A stretch of 64,000 bases of DNA from Bacillus dicomae (GCF_006494425.1 NZ_VHIV01000003.1:310001-374000), one strand, 5' to 3'; shown: positions 28,532-38,349, counted from the stretch's first letter. Translations and numbers: made by a program. Notes: generated from the letters alone by a model not told the origin.

Positions 28532-28561
28532 ATTATGCGATATAGTTTGTTTTTGTGTCAA
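28532..28561 (-). promoter_or_regulatory. Sigma-A promoter of the proBA T-box
   Basis: Minus strand TTGACA (28561-28556), 18-base spacer and CATAAT (28537-28532), just upstream of the leader. Confidence 0.75.
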
Positions 28562-28796
28562 GAGGTATTTTATAAAATAAATAGAGCGACAAGCTCTTGT
28601 ATGAAATGATTGCCCTAATGAATGAAAATACAAATCGATATAAGTTTAACACATATACTTAAATATAAAACCTCAAATTATAGTGTATATATTTACAGAA
28701 TATCGAATATAATTGATTTTTATCTTTTACTGTTGCAAAAAGGAATATATTCTCTTAGAATGTTTCTTTATATTGCACAGAGATGTTATTGTTATA

Positions 28797-28825
28797 TTAA
28801 GATAACACTTTCGAAATGATATAAT
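28797..28825 (+). promoter_or_regulatory. Probable sigma-A promoter of proC
   Basis: TTAAGA, 17-base spacer and TATAAT, ending 30 bases before the proC start. The region 28562-28796 holds no gene that I can support; it has a small AGAGC/GCTCT hairpin near 28581-28595. Confidence 0.6.
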
Positions 28826-28855
28826 TTATTAAAAAAGGAGCAAGATTGAGTTATT

Positions 28856-29674
28856 ATGGATAAACAAATTGGATTCATCGGATGCGGAAATATGGGGATG
28901 GCTATCATTGGCGGGATGCTAAACAAAAAGATAGTGTCTTCAAATAAGATCATGTGTTCAGATTTAAACACGACGAATTTAGAAAATGCAAGTGAAAAGT
29001 ACGGAATAACTACAACTACTAACAACAATGAAGTCGCTAAAAATGCTGATATTTTAATTTTATCAATTAAACCAGACTTATACGCATCAGTAATTAACGA
29101 AATTAAAGAAGTGATAAAAAACGATGTTATTATCGTAACGATTGCTGCTGGAAAAAGCATCAAAAGTACTGAGGATTCTTTTAATAAGAAGTTAAAAATT
29201 GTTCGAGTAATGCCTAATACCCCTGCCCTTGTTGGTGAAGGAATGTCTGCATTATGCCCGAATGAAATGGTAACAGAAAAAGATTTAGAAGATGTGCTAA
29301 ACATTTTCAATAGTTTTGGTCAATCAGAGATTGTAAGTGAAAAATTAATGGATGTTGTAACATCTGTAAGTGGTTCTTCACCAGCGTATGTATATATGAT
29401 TATAGAAGCGATGGCAGATGCTGCTGTACTAGATGGCATGCCAAGAAATCAAGCATATAAATTCGCTGCTCAAGCTGTGTTGGGCTCTGCAAAAATGGTA
29501 CTAGAAACAGGAATGCACCCAGGTGAATTGAAAGATATGGTTTGTTCTCCTGGCGGAACAACGATAGAAGCTGTAGCAACATTAGAGGAAAAAGGCTTAC
29601 GAACAGCTATCATTTCAGCAATGCAACGTTGTACACAAAAGTCTGTTGAATTATCTGGTCAAACGAAAAAGTAA
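28856..29674 (+). CDS. proC: Pyrroline-5-carboxylate reductase ProC
   Basis: Last enzyme of proline synthesis, reducing pyrroline-5-carboxylate with NAD(P)H. 272 residues: Rossmann motif IGFIGCGNMGMAIIGGM at the start, VRVMPNTPALVGEGMSAL near 120, SVSGSSPAYVYMIIEAMADA near 165 and SPGGTTIEA near 230. The ATG is the first in-frame start (a TGA lies three codons earlier), yet AAAGGAG ends 15 bases before it, unusually far. It diverges from proBA and is not covered by the T-box. Bacilli often have several proC paralogs. Confidence 0.95.
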   Translation: MDKQIGFIGCGNMGMAIIGGMLNKKIVSSNKIMCSDLNTTNLENASEKYGITTTTNNNEVAKNADILILSIKPDLYASVINEIKEVIKNDVIIVTIAAGKSIKSTEDSFNKKLKIVRVMPNTPALVGEGMSALCPNEMVTEKDLEDVLNIFNSFGQSEIVSEKLMDVVTSVSGSSPAYVYMIIEAMADAAVLDGMPRNQAYKFAAQAVLGSAKMVLETGMHPGELKDMVCSPGGTTIEAVATLEEKGLRTAIISAMQRCTQKSVELSGQTKK

Positions 29675-29729
29675 AACTATAAAAGAGATCACGTTAGTTA
29701 TGAATTTAATTAGAAATGCACTACATGAT

Positions 29730-29767
29730 AAACGGCCAAACTCGAATATACTTGAGTTTGGCCGTTT
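29730..29767 (+). terminator. Terminator of proC
   Basis: AAACGGCCAAACTC pairs with GAGTTTGGCCGTTT, followed by TAG and further T-rich sequence; A tract on the other side allows use by rocB as well. Confidence 0.85.
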
Positions 29768-29806
29768 TAGTTGTTAATTATATTAAAATAATTTCACTTT
29801 TCCCTA

Positions 29807-31447
29807 CTATACTTGTGTAATTTTATTAGAAACTAATAATTTTTCAATGCAAATCGGTAACATATCTAATAGCGTTTCAAATGCATAATTTACATCTAGA
29901 CGTTCTGTCCATTGATGTGCATCTTTTCCTACCGGTCCCATATTTAATACTGGAACGTCAAACTCTTCTAATTCCTGAAGTGGAATCGAGTAACCTTTAT
30001 CCCATAATGGCATATTATCTACAAGTGAACTCATTGAATCTAATGGATTCTGTAAGCCCACATAGCTCAAATCTGAAATTCCTCCAAAATAGTTTTGGTT
30101 TTCAAATGTAACGTTATGATTGAAGCTTGCATACTTTTCCATTTCTCCAACTACTTCTTTAATTAACTGGTTATTACGTGAACTTACAGCTGGATAGTAT
30201 GGTGGAGCAAAGAAAAGTACAATCATCGGCGCCTTTTCTTTACATAAAATAGCTAGTTTATCTACTAAATCAATCGTTACCGCACGATCATCTTTATCTT
30301 CTCTATTTTTAATAATGCTAGATTGAATTTCATCTATTTTCTCTTGTCCATGTTGTTCAATTGCATAAGCGATAAGCTCTTCATACGTTAATACATTTAC
30401 TTTGAGATTAGGCGGTATAAACGGATTATATTTAGAAAAACGATACGCATGTTTTTCATACGATTCTTCTATTTTCTCTGCTACTTTCGTTACTTTTTGA
30501 CGCAGTAATGAAACGACATCTGTCATTGATTTTTCTAATAAAAACAAATTAAATAAAGTGACTGCACGATGCGGAATTTGTACAGAATAATCCTCCTTTA
30601 AGTCCCTTTGAAGTAAGTTAGTTGGCGGAGGACTCGCTTCCCCTTCTACAATGTCACAAAGGTCTGTATTTAACTCTAATTCTGCTGTTATTAATGAAGC
30701 CATATAACTCCCATTTAAGCCTGCAAAAGGTTCGCCTACATGTGTCTCTTTTCCGTAGCAAAGAAAACCTGGTAACACTTTACCAATAGAACCAGTATAA
30801 ATATATTTCTTTTGATCACCAGGGTGCCTCGAAAACATAGGCTCTGAATTTAGTACCGTTTTATACTCCAAGTTATGTTCTCTTGCTAACTCTAGTAATC
30901 TTGGAACAGCAGCTCTCATTCCTACAGAGTTCACTTCTTCATCTGGAACAGCTAATAAAAGGACATTCCCATCAAATCTTCCTTCACAAGCTTGCTCAAC
31001 CATCGCCATTTGTAATGCGAGGCCGCATTTCATGTCCATTGTTCCTCTACCAAACAGCCAATCTCCTTGTTCTATATCTTCACGTACATGGGCCGGTAGT
31101 TCGTCTTTATGAGAATAAAACATAGATGTTAACTTTTTAGGATTAAATGCATCTTCTTTCCACACTCCGTAATCTTGTACATCTACAACATCAAAGTGAC
31201 TTACTAGAACTACGGTATTTTTTGTACTATCGCTTTTCTTTACTAGTGCTGTAACAAAATATCGTCCGTCCCCCGTCGGATTTTTTTGCAAATGGTGCGG
31301 ATTTTCTTTGAAGTACTGTAAATCAGATAATTGTTCCACAACAAAGTCTGGCAATATCACTTCAGCTTCTGTACCTGTAATACTAGGAATTTCAACAAGA
31401 CCGCTTAATAATTGAATCAATTGTTCTTTTGATTGCCACTTTGACAT
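29807..31447 (-). CDS. rocB: RocB-like M20 family peptidase
   Basis: 546-residue protein of the M20 zinc hydrolase family, matching RocB of the Bacillus arginine-utilisation regulon along its length; the exact reaction of RocB is not established. Metal-site motifs: VSHFDVVD (near 85), RGTMDMKCGLAL (near 140) and VPDEEVNSVGMRAA (near 175); GPVGKDAHQWTERLD near the C-terminus. The ATG at 31447 with GGGGGA upstream is preferred over 31489. It lies 75 bases after an IclR regulator gene in the same direction and opposite a RocE-like permease. Confidence 0.88.
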   Translation of the reverse strand: MSKWQSKEQLIQLLSGLVEIPSITGTEAEVILPDFVVEQLSDLQYFKENPHHLQKNPTGDGRYFVTALVKKSDSTKNTVVLVSHFDVVDVQDYGVWKEDAFNPKKLTSMFYSHKDELPAHVREDIEQGDWLFGRGTMDMKCGLALQMAMVEQACEGRFDGNVLLLAVPDEEVNSVGMRAAVPRLLELAREHNLEYKTVLNSEPMFSRHPGDQKKYIYTGSIGKVLPGFLCYGKETHVGEPFAGLNGSYMASLITAELELNTDLCDIVEGEASPPPTNLLQRDLKEDYSVQIPHRAVTLFNLFLLEKSMTDVVSLLRQKVTKVAEKIEESYEKHAYRFSKYNPFIPPNLKVNVLTYEELIAYAIEQHGQEKIDEIQSSIIKNREDKDDRAVTIDLVDKLAILCKEKAPMIVLFFAPPYYPAVSSRNNQLIKEVVGEMEKYASFNHNVTFENQNYFGGISDLSYVGLQNPLDSMSSLVDNMPLWDKGYSIPLQELEEFDVPVLNMGPVGKDAHQWTERLDVNYAFETLLDMLPICIEKLLVSNKITQV

Positions 31448-31522
31448 ATAAATCCCCCTATTTTTCCGCATTATGAAAATGAATTCCATTATATGAATAA
31501 AAAATGACGACAGTTATCAAAA

Positions 31523-32272
31523 TTATAGTTCTGATGTACTGCCGATTTTTATTGATACTTCATGAGCCGCTTGTTTCACCTTACTAATAAGAAAAGAAAG
31601 TCGATCATCATTAATGCGATGACTAATTAACCCAACACTTAATGCTCCTACTACTTTATGATTAAATCCGATAATAGGTGCAGCTACTGAAGCTGTCCCT
31701 TCTGTTTTTTCTCCATAACTGACAGCATATCCTTCGTTTCTTATTTGCTTTATTTGATCAAGAAGAATTTGCTTTTGTTCTGGTAAAGCAGAAAGTAACT
31801 GCTCAACAATATATTCCATTTCATTCTGTTTCATATTGGCAAGCATCGTTTTATTTGCGGCACCAATTGAAAGTGGAATTTGTTCCCCTAAGTTATCAAT
31901 AACTCGAATTTTTAAAGGGCTATCAATTCTTTCAATAATAATAGAATGTGTTCCATTTGGAATGTTCAAATAAACACTTTCTTCCACTTCATAGGCCAAT
32001 CGCTTCATTACTTCTCTTGCGACTGATCTGTAGTCTACCTTCTCCAATTGTCGTAATCCTATTTCCATCCACATTGGTCCAATTTTGTACTGTTTCGTCT
32101 CTGAAATTTGCGTAACTAGCCCATGCTCGATTAGAGAGTTAAGTAGTCTATGTACTGTACTAACTGGGAGATGTGTTCTGTCCGCTATATCAGAAATGGC
32201 CCAATACTCTTTTTCATTAGTAGAATTTAATAACTTTATAATACTTATTGCTCGATCAATGGACTGTACCAT
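31523..32272 (-). CDS. IclR family transcriptional regulator
   Basis: 249 residues. Winged helix at the N-terminus (YWAISDIADRTHLPVSTVHRLLNSLIEHGLV, split in the family as HTH plus wing, about 22-52), then the IclR effector domain with GAANKTMLANM, ASVAAPIIGFNHKVVGALSVG. AGAGGTG precedes the ATG. Placed between rocB and the divergent permease gene, so it probably controls arginine or amino-acid use; the effector is unknown. Confidence 0.9.
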   Translation of the reverse strand: MVQSIDRAISIIKLLNSTNEKEYWAISDIADRTHLPVSTVHRLLNSLIEHGLVTQISETKQYKIGPMWMEIGLRQLEKVDYRSVAREVMKRLAYEVEESVYLNIPNGTHSIIIERIDSPLKIRVIDNLGEQIPLSIGAANKTMLANMKQNEMEYIVEQLLSALPEQKQILLDQIKQIRNEGYAVSYGEKTEGTASVAAPIIGFNHKVVGALSVGLISHRINDDRLSFLISKVKQAAHEVSIKIGSTSEL

Positions 32273-32471
32273 AACTCACCTCTACTTGACTTGTAATATG
32301 TTAGTACGCTCAATTACCTATCAATTTAACAAAAATTCGAAATGAAATCAATCCGTTTATTCAATTTTCTAAAAATAAAATATACTGTGAACAATAATTT
32401 GAAAGCGTAAACAAAAAAATATTGACTTTTCTTTTTAATTATCTGAAAATTATAACAAGATTTCACATCAC

Positions 32472-32483
32472 GGAATACATTCC
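32472..32483. promoter_or_regulatory. Possible IclR operator before rocE
   Basis: GGAATACATTCC is a near-perfect palindrome (central AC), with a further GGAA at 32491. It lies about 60 bases before the permease start and 200 bases before the IclR start. I found no -24/-12 element here, although rocE of B. subtilis is SigL dependent. Confidence 0.45.
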
Positions 32484-32538
32484 ATAATACGGAAAAACAT
32501 CAAACTTTATTCTATCAACTACGAAAGTGAGGAAAACA

Positions 32539-33963
32539 ATGGCGCAAGTAAATAATACAAACAATGAATTAAAACGTACGATGAAAAGTAGACACTTATT
32601 TATGATTGCACTCGGTGGTGTGATTGGAACGGGGTTATTTAACGGATCTGGCTTTATTATAAGTCAAGCTGGACCTGGTGGATCCGTACTTGCCTTTATG
32701 GCTGGTGGATTATTAATGTATTTCGTTATGCTATGTCTTGGTGAACTCGCTGTAGCCATGCCTGTTTCGGGTTCTTTCCAAGAATATGCCACTAAGTTTA
32801 TCAATCCTGCAACTGGCTTTACAATCGGATGGTTGTATTGGTTAAGCTGGGCGAATACGACCGGCCTTGAATTTACAACTGCCGGCATTACAATGCAGCG
32901 CTGGTTTCCTGATATTCCTGTGTGGGTTTGGTGTTTAATATTTGGCGTTACAATCTTCACGATTAACGCATTATCTGCTCGTAGTTATGCAGAAACAGAA
33001 TTTTGGTTTTCAAGTATAAAAGTATCTGCCATTATCGCTTTTATTATCCTTGGCGGCGCCGCTATGTTCGGTTTTATTGATTTAAAAGGCGACGAACCAG
33101 CTCCGCTATTATCAAATTTCGTAAATCATGGTGGTTTATTCCCAAATGGACTTGCCGCTATTCTATTAACAATGGTTACAGTCAATTATTCCTTCCAAGG
33201 TACAGAACTTGTCGGGATCGCAGCAGGTGAAAGTGAAGATCCAGCAAAAACTTTACCTCGTTCTATTAGAAATATTATATGGCGTACGATGTTTTTCTTC
33301 GTCTTAGCAATCTTTGTTCTTGTTGCTTTAATTCCTTGGGAAGAAGCAGGATTAACAAAAAGCCCATTCGTTGCTGTTTTTGATAATATCGGCATTCCAT
33401 ATGCGGCTGATATTATGAACTTTGTTATTCTTACTGCTGTTCTTTCTGTCGCAAACTCAGGATTGTACGCGGCAACTCGTATGCTTTGGTCATTATCAAA
33501 AAATGAAATGGCTCCAGCCTTTTTAAAGAAATTATCATCACGAGGAATACCTCTAAACGCTTTAATTATGACAATTGCTATTTCTGCTTTTTCTCTTTTG
33601 ACAAGCGTAGTAGCTGCTGAAACTGTTTACTTATGGTTAATTTCCATTTCTGGAGTCATAACAATCATTGTTTGGATGTCAATTTGTGTCTCTCAATTCT
33701 TTTTCCGTAAACATTATTTAGCAGACGGCGGAAGATTAGAAGACTTAAAATTTAAAACTCCACTTTATCCACTTGTACCAATTCTCGGTTTTGGATTGTA
33801 TGGCATTATATTAATCAGTCTTATCTTTATCCCTGAACAACGACTTGGAATCTATTGCACTGTACCATTTATTATCTTTTGCTACACATACTATCACTTT
33901 AAAGTTAAGAAAAGAATTGCTTCTAACACTCGTAGTGAAACTAAAATTAGCGAGACTATGTAA
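32539..33963 (+). CDS. rocE: Amino acid permease, RocE-like
   Basis: Amino acid/proton symporter of the AAT family, 474 residues, 12 hydrophobic helices. It opens with LKRTMKSRHLFMIALGGVIGTGLF, and contains MPVSGSFQEYA, FWFSSIKVSAI, SFQGTELVGIAAGESEDP and DLKFKTPLYPLVP, all strongly like the arginine/ornithine permease RocE. Substrate specificity is inferred from resemblance and from the rocB neighbour. The ATG at 32539 has GTGAGG 6 bases upstream. Confidence 0.82.
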   Translation: MAQVNNTNNELKRTMKSRHLFMIALGGVIGTGLFNGSGFIISQAGPGGSVLAFMAGGLLMYFVMLCLGELAVAMPVSGSFQEYATKFINPATGFTIGWLYWLSWANTTGLEFTTAGITMQRWFPDIPVWVWCLIFGVTIFTINALSARSYAETEFWFSSIKVSAIIAFIILGGAAMFGFIDLKGDEPAPLLSNFVNHGGLFPNGLAAILLTMVTVNYSFQGTELVGIAAGESEDPAKTLPRSIRNIIWRTMFFFVLAIFVLVALIPWEEAGLTKSPFVAVFDNIGIPYAADIMNFVILTAVLSVANSGLYAATRMLWSLSKNEMAPAFLKKLSSRGIPLNALIMTIAISAFSLLTSVVAAETVYLWLISISGVITIIVWMSICVSQFFFRKHYLADGGRLEDLKFKTPLYPLVPILGFGLYGIILISLIFIPEQRLGIYCTVPFIIFCYTYYHFKVKKRIASNTRSETKISETM

Positions 33964-33978
33964 TACTATACTTATATA

Positions 33979-34020
33979 TAAAAGACCGCACATAGCTTTC
34001 ACTTCATGTGCGGTCTTTTA
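33979..34020. terminator. Terminator after the RocE-like permease
   Basis: TAAAAGACCGCACAT pairs with ATGTGCGGTCTTTTA (15 bp) around an 11-base loop. It also lies directly beyond the rtcB remnant on the other strand. Confidence 0.9.
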
Positions 34021-34025
34021 TCATA

Positions 34026-34190
34026 CTAATTCGCTTTAAAATTATACAACGGCTTAATAATATGTTTTATATCTATCGTTTCTTTTGTATTTTGTATAAT
34101 TTCATCCATTGGCTTGTATACCATTGGTGCCTCATCAACGTTATTAGTAAATACTTTCGCTTCATTATATTTCCCTCGTAAATTCAACAT
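34026..34190 (-). pseudogene. rtcB: rtcB remnant, in-frame internal deletion
   Basis: A 54-codon minus-strand frame starts at ATG 34190 and ends at TAG 34026. Its first 21 residues (MLNLRGKYNEAKVFTNNVDE) are the N-terminus of the RNA-splicing ligase RtcB, and its last 30 (MVYKPMDEIIQNTKETIDI, then HIIKPLYNFKAN) are the C-terminus. Roughly 400 central residues with the metal and GMP sites are missing. The join is at VDEA, which occurs at both ends of such proteins, so deletion through a short direct repeat is likely. It cannot be an active ligase. Confidence 0.8.
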
Positions 34191-34426
34191 CTTTCATTTG
34201 CCCCTTCCCTTTGAAAGAATTATTTAATTACGTTATATGTGTTCTTATGATTACTATCATCAATCTGCTGCTTTATATTATATATATATGTATTATAGCA
34301 TTCACAATAATAAAAAATTATAACAGTCTAATTTGTTTACATAACATATTTATTGTCTCTTATCATTTGTACCGACACATGATTATTTCAACTTACCTTT
34401 AATATCGGTCATCTATTCTTAAAACA
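34191..34426. other. AT-rich gap upstream of rtcB remnant
   Basis: No convincing gene. Short plus-strand frames here are low-complexity hydrophobic translations of AT-rich DNA without ribosome binding sites. Confidence 0.5.
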
Positions 34427-34465
34427 AAAACTCCCCTTAAATCGAAAATGATTAAGGGGAGTTTT
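34427..34465 (-). terminator. Terminator of the desaturase gene
   Basis: AAAACTCCCCTTAAT and ATTAAGGGGAGTTTT form a 15-bp stem, with T-rich sequence on the minus-strand side. Confidence 0.9.
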
Positions 34466-34478
34466 ATATACGATGAAA

Positions 34479-35510
34479 TTATAGTTCCGATTTCACCCGA
34501 ACAGAAACATTATTTTTAATTATATTTTTTACATCTTTAAAGCTAACAAAATTGTTACTTTTCTCATCCCAAAGACGGAAACGAAGTGAACGTAAGCTAG
34601 TCGCAAGATTAATCGTTGGTACATTTTTTAAAGGAAGCGTATTATTATGTGCTTCTTCTAATTTATAGTTAGGTACTCTTGGACTTAAATGGTGAACATG
34701 ATGGAATCCAATATTACCAGTTAGGAATTGCAAAATTTTTGGAAGTTTATAAAATGAACTTCCTTCTACTGCTGCTTTCACATATTCCCAATCTTTATCT
34801 TCTTCAAAATAAGAATCCTCGAATGTGTGCTGTACGTAAAACAGCCAAATTCCTACTGAACCTGCGATTAAGAATATGGTTCCATGTACTAACAGAAACG
34901 ATTGCCACCCAATTGCCCAGCAAAGTAGAGCTATTAAAGCAGCGATTATAATATTCGTCAAATACGTATTCATACGTTCTTTCTGTCTAGCACCTTTTCG
35001 GTTAAATCTATTTTTAAGCAAGAAAACATAAATCGGACCTAATCCAAACATAACGAATGGATTGCGATATAAGCGATATGCTAAACGAATTCTAAATGGC
35101 GCAGCTACATATTCATCCACTGTAAGCGTCCAAATATCTCCTGTACCTCTCTTATCTAAATTACCACTTGTAGCGTGATGAATCGCATGATCATGCCCCC
35201 ATTGATCAAATGGGAATAACGTTAACACACCCATACATGTTCCTACTATTCTATTTGCACGTCGACTTTTAAAGAATGAATAATGGGTACAATCATGAAA
35301 AATAATGAAAATTCGTGTCATAAAACCAGCAGCTAACAGAGATGGAACTAATGCTAACAGATAGGAAACAGACAAACTTTTATAAGCGAGGTACCATAAA
35401 ATAATAAACGGCACGACTGTGTTAATAAGTTGCCACACGCTTTTTTTAATTGTTGATTTTTCATAAGGAGCAACTTGTTTTTTTAAATTTTTAGTTTTTT
35501 CTAATGTCAT
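34479..35510 (-). CDS. des: Membrane fatty acid desaturase
   Basis: Acyl-lipid desaturase of 343 residues that introduces a double bond into membrane phospholipid acyl chains, like the cold-inducible Des of B. subtilis. Three histidine boxes bind the di-iron site: HDCTHYSF (near 72), HDHAIHHATSG (near 106) and GFHHVHHLSPRVPNYKL (near 272). Several hydrophobic helices lie between them. The ATG follows AAGGAAGGG at somewhat long spacing. No DesK-DesR pair is present in this window, so thermal control cannot be inferred locally. Confidence 0.93.
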   Translation of the reverse strand: MTLEKTKNLKKQVAPYEKSTIKKSVWQLINTVVPFIILWYLAYKSLSVSYLLALVPSLLAAGFMTRIFIIFHDCTHYSFFKSRRANRIVGTCMGVLTLFPFDQWGHDHAIHHATSGNLDKRGTGDIWTLTVDEYVAAPFRIRLAYRLYRNPFVMFGLGPIYVFLLKNRFNRKGARQKERMNTYLTNIIIAALIALLCWAIGWQSFLLVHGTIFLIAGSVGIWLFYVQHTFEDSYFEEDKDWEYVKAAVEGSSFYKLPKILQFLTGNIGFHHVHHLSPRVPNYKLEEAHNNTLPLKNVPTINLATSLRSLRFRLWDEKSNNFVSFKDVKNIIKNNVSVRVKSEL

Positions 35511-35824
35511 TTTTTCTAATTCCCTTCCTTTATGTTGCTAATTCATATTATAGCATACTATTAGTATCAGGTGTTAAAAGTAGATGTAATAAATATTATA
35601 TAATATGAAAATCTCTTTTTTCTTACTCATTACTTACAAATTGCTTACGTTCAAAATAGCGCTATAATTAGACAGATAGAGCATTTCATTTGTCAAAGAA
35701 ACTTCTAGTTTTCCAATACACATTTATAAAAACAGATAATTTTTTCACTTCTATAATATCTTATTTCTTCCTTTAAATGATAAATTTTTATTTTTTATTT
35801 ATTTAGCGATCTCTTATTCACAAG
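35511..35824. other. Gap between desaturase and inhA
   Basis: Upstream region of the desaturase, AT-rich; a TAGCGCTA palindrome near 35660 is the only clear dyad. No gene seen. Confidence 0.4.
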
Positions 35825-35870
35825 AAAAAAGAGCTGCCATAAGTCAGTTTCACCAACTTATGGCAGCTCC
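35825..35870 (-). terminator. Terminator of inhA
   Basis: GAGCTGCCATAAGT (35831-35844) pairs with ACTTATGGCAGCTC (35856-35869); on the minus strand TTTTTTCTTG follows. It lies 20 bases beyond the original full-length stop, not the premature one. Confidence 0.92.
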
Positions 35871-35888
35871 TCTTCATTTCACTTTATT

Positions 35889-38273
35889 TTAGCGATGGAT
35901 CCAAACTGCACCTGCAGACTTGTCTTCAGCTTGACCTACTACTTCAAACTTCAATCCTAGTTTCGGCAACTTACGTCCTGCATCTGGAATAACGCTGTTG
36001 ATGTATTACTTAGAATCATCAAATTTCGCAACTCCTGGCAATCCTTTATAATCAAAGATACCGCGAGTTGGCGAATCTACTCTCCATGCTGGCGTTTGAT
36101 CAAATGAGAATGCCGCATCGGCAATTTGATAACGCGTACTGCTCTTCACAGTTGGTTGTCCATTTAATGTTCCTACGATAGCCTCTGGATGAGAATCTAC
36201 TACTCCAAGGAATCCTTCGCCTGGATGAACGCCTACCCAGTTATCTGTAAAGCTTTGATCCGCATACCATACAACCATTCCTGTATTAAATACTGGACCA
36301 CGTGCATATTGTAATGCAGTATCAGAACCAGCGTAATTACGCCATTCAATATAGTAGTTATGTTTCTTCTGTTCAAATCCGTTAGACACAGTAAATCCTT
36401 TTAGCGTCATTGCTGGTTGGCCTTCTGCATCATCAGAGAAAACAACTTTTCCATCTACAGTTAAAGCTGCATTATCTAGTGCAAAGCCTTTATAAGCTAC
36501 TGCAATATCTGTTAAATATTCAAATTGCAGTTTTACTTTTTTTCCTTTGAATTGGCTTAAATCATATGATTTATCAACCCACTTACCATCAGTTGTATCC
36601 GCGCCGCCTTTTACATCTTTTTCGCCCATTCTATCAATGCGTGTCTTCGTTCCATCTTCTGCAATCGCATATACGTCAAGGAAGTCATACTTCGCTTCCA
36701 GTTCATAAAATGCCTTATAATCAAACTTAGCATCTGTTGCAGTCGTTAAGTCAAATACTGGTGTCTCAAGTGTTGTATGAATGTCATTTCCTTTCGTGCT
36801 GTAATAAAACTTCTTACCAAATGCTGACTCAATATTTTTTATATCTTTGTCTGGCAAGTTAACACGAATGATTCCTGGTCGTTTTGATTTTGTCACACTT
36901 TGATCTAAATACGTTGCAGTACCGATTCCCGTGCGAAGTTTATCATAATCTACCTCAACGATATTCGCCCAGTTACCATTCATATTTTTTTGAAAAAACT
37001 CTTTATTTTGTGGTGAGAAACTTGTTGGTTCTGTTCCTGCAATTTTGCCTGCCCAGCTGCCTCCGCTCATAATAGACCATGACTCAACAGGTTCACCTTG
37101 TCCTGAGTACTTTGTATCATACTCATCTGGTAAGCCTAAATCATGACCGTACTCATGCGCAAACACACCAACTGCTCCGTCTTCAGGCTCAATTGTATAA
37201 TCGTATGCAGCCATCTTTCCGCCCCAATTTGAAACAGAAGATTTCGTACCATCAATCGCATATGGTTTTGAACCTAGTTTTGAACGATGTGACCAAATCG
37301 CATCATCTTTTAATTTACCGCCGCCAGCTTCTTGTCCCACGCCAGCATGTACAACCATTAAGTGGTCAATAATTCCATCTGGCTCATTTTTATTTCCATC
37401 ACCATCTTGATCGTATTGATCAAATTGGTCATAATCTGCTAAATTGATACCTTTTGCTACCGCTGCTTTTAATGCTTCTTTCACAAGATCCTTTGGGCCT
37501 AAAGGACCTTTGTTATCATGACCAGTTCCCGCATCCGCACCATAATCTGACGCTTTTCCTGGAACAGTAAGCCATTCCGTTACCGTTCCATCAACTGTGT
37601 AGCTTCCACCAGATTGTTCTTCATAATACTGTTTAAATGTATTAATCTTCGATCCATCAAATAATGTAAATGGTTCATCACCAAATAACATTTTTTGATA
37701 ATGTTCACGATTAAAGTCCTTAGAATACATATAACCCGGTTCTTGATCTATATTATTATGCTTAAAATCGCTAAATTCTACGAGTAATACAAGTACTTTA
37801 TCTTTTCGGACAGCCCCATTGTAATCAGCTTGCTTCGCTGGTGTAGTAGGTACTTTTCCATTTAATTTCCCTGGGTTTAATCCTGCACCTTGTCCAGCCA
37901 CTGGTCCTACTTCAGGCTGCTGCGCCTGTTCATTTTCTTTCATTTTTGTATCTTTTACTTTTTTCATAAAATCTGAAGCTTCTTGCGTAAGGTTATCTCC
38001 TGTCATGATTTCTTTTCCAGGGTTTTCCCCTTTCTTTTTCTCAACATATTTTTCAACAGCCTTGGATGTCTCAGCTTGTGATGCAGATTGATCAATTACT
38101 CCCCGTTGCTTCAGTGCTTCTGCCAAGCGATCCTCTGGTATTAAATGTTCATCAATTGGTAGAGATGGTGGCGTATCAGCATACGCTGCATGACTTCCAA
38201 AAGCAAACGTACTACTTAGCACTGCTGCTGTTGTTAATACCGCTAAAGGTTTTAATTTCTTTTTCTTTTTCAA
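35889..38273 (-). pseudogene. inhA: Immune inhibitor A metalloprotease, with premature stop codon
   Basis: Secreted M6-family zinc protease that degrades host antimicrobial proteins. It starts with TTG at 38273 behind GGGGAGG. It has a signal peptide ([19 protein letters not shown], cleavage near 30), a prodomain, the zinc motif [12 protein letters not shown] near 373, and C-terminal beta domains. A TAA at 36008-36006 ends it after 755 residues. The same frame then continues for 38 codons ([20 protein letters not shown] and so on to AVWIHR) before a second TAA at 35889. Read through, the total is 794, matching the family length of about 795. A CAA to TAA change is the simplest cause. The truncated product may still be active because all catalytic motifs remain. 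Confidence 0.85.
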
Positions 38274-38325
38274 TGTAGTTCCTCCCCAGTGTCTGCAAAT
38301 TATCGTTTTTTGCCGATAGCAACAT

Positions 38326-38349
38326 AATATTCGTTATAATACGAATATT
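38326..38349. promoter_or_regulatory. Inverted repeat upstream of inhA
   Basis: AATATTCGT and ACGAATATT are separated by six bases (TATAAT), 53-76 bases before the inhA start. The symmetric 9-bp arms around a -10-like core suggest a repressor site overlapping the promoter. Confidence 0.6.

Noticed and set aside
32273-32538. Sigma-54 promoter for the RocE-like permease, as in B. subtilis
   Set aside because: No TGGCAC-N5-TTGCA-like sequence with correct spacing on the plus strand in the gap.
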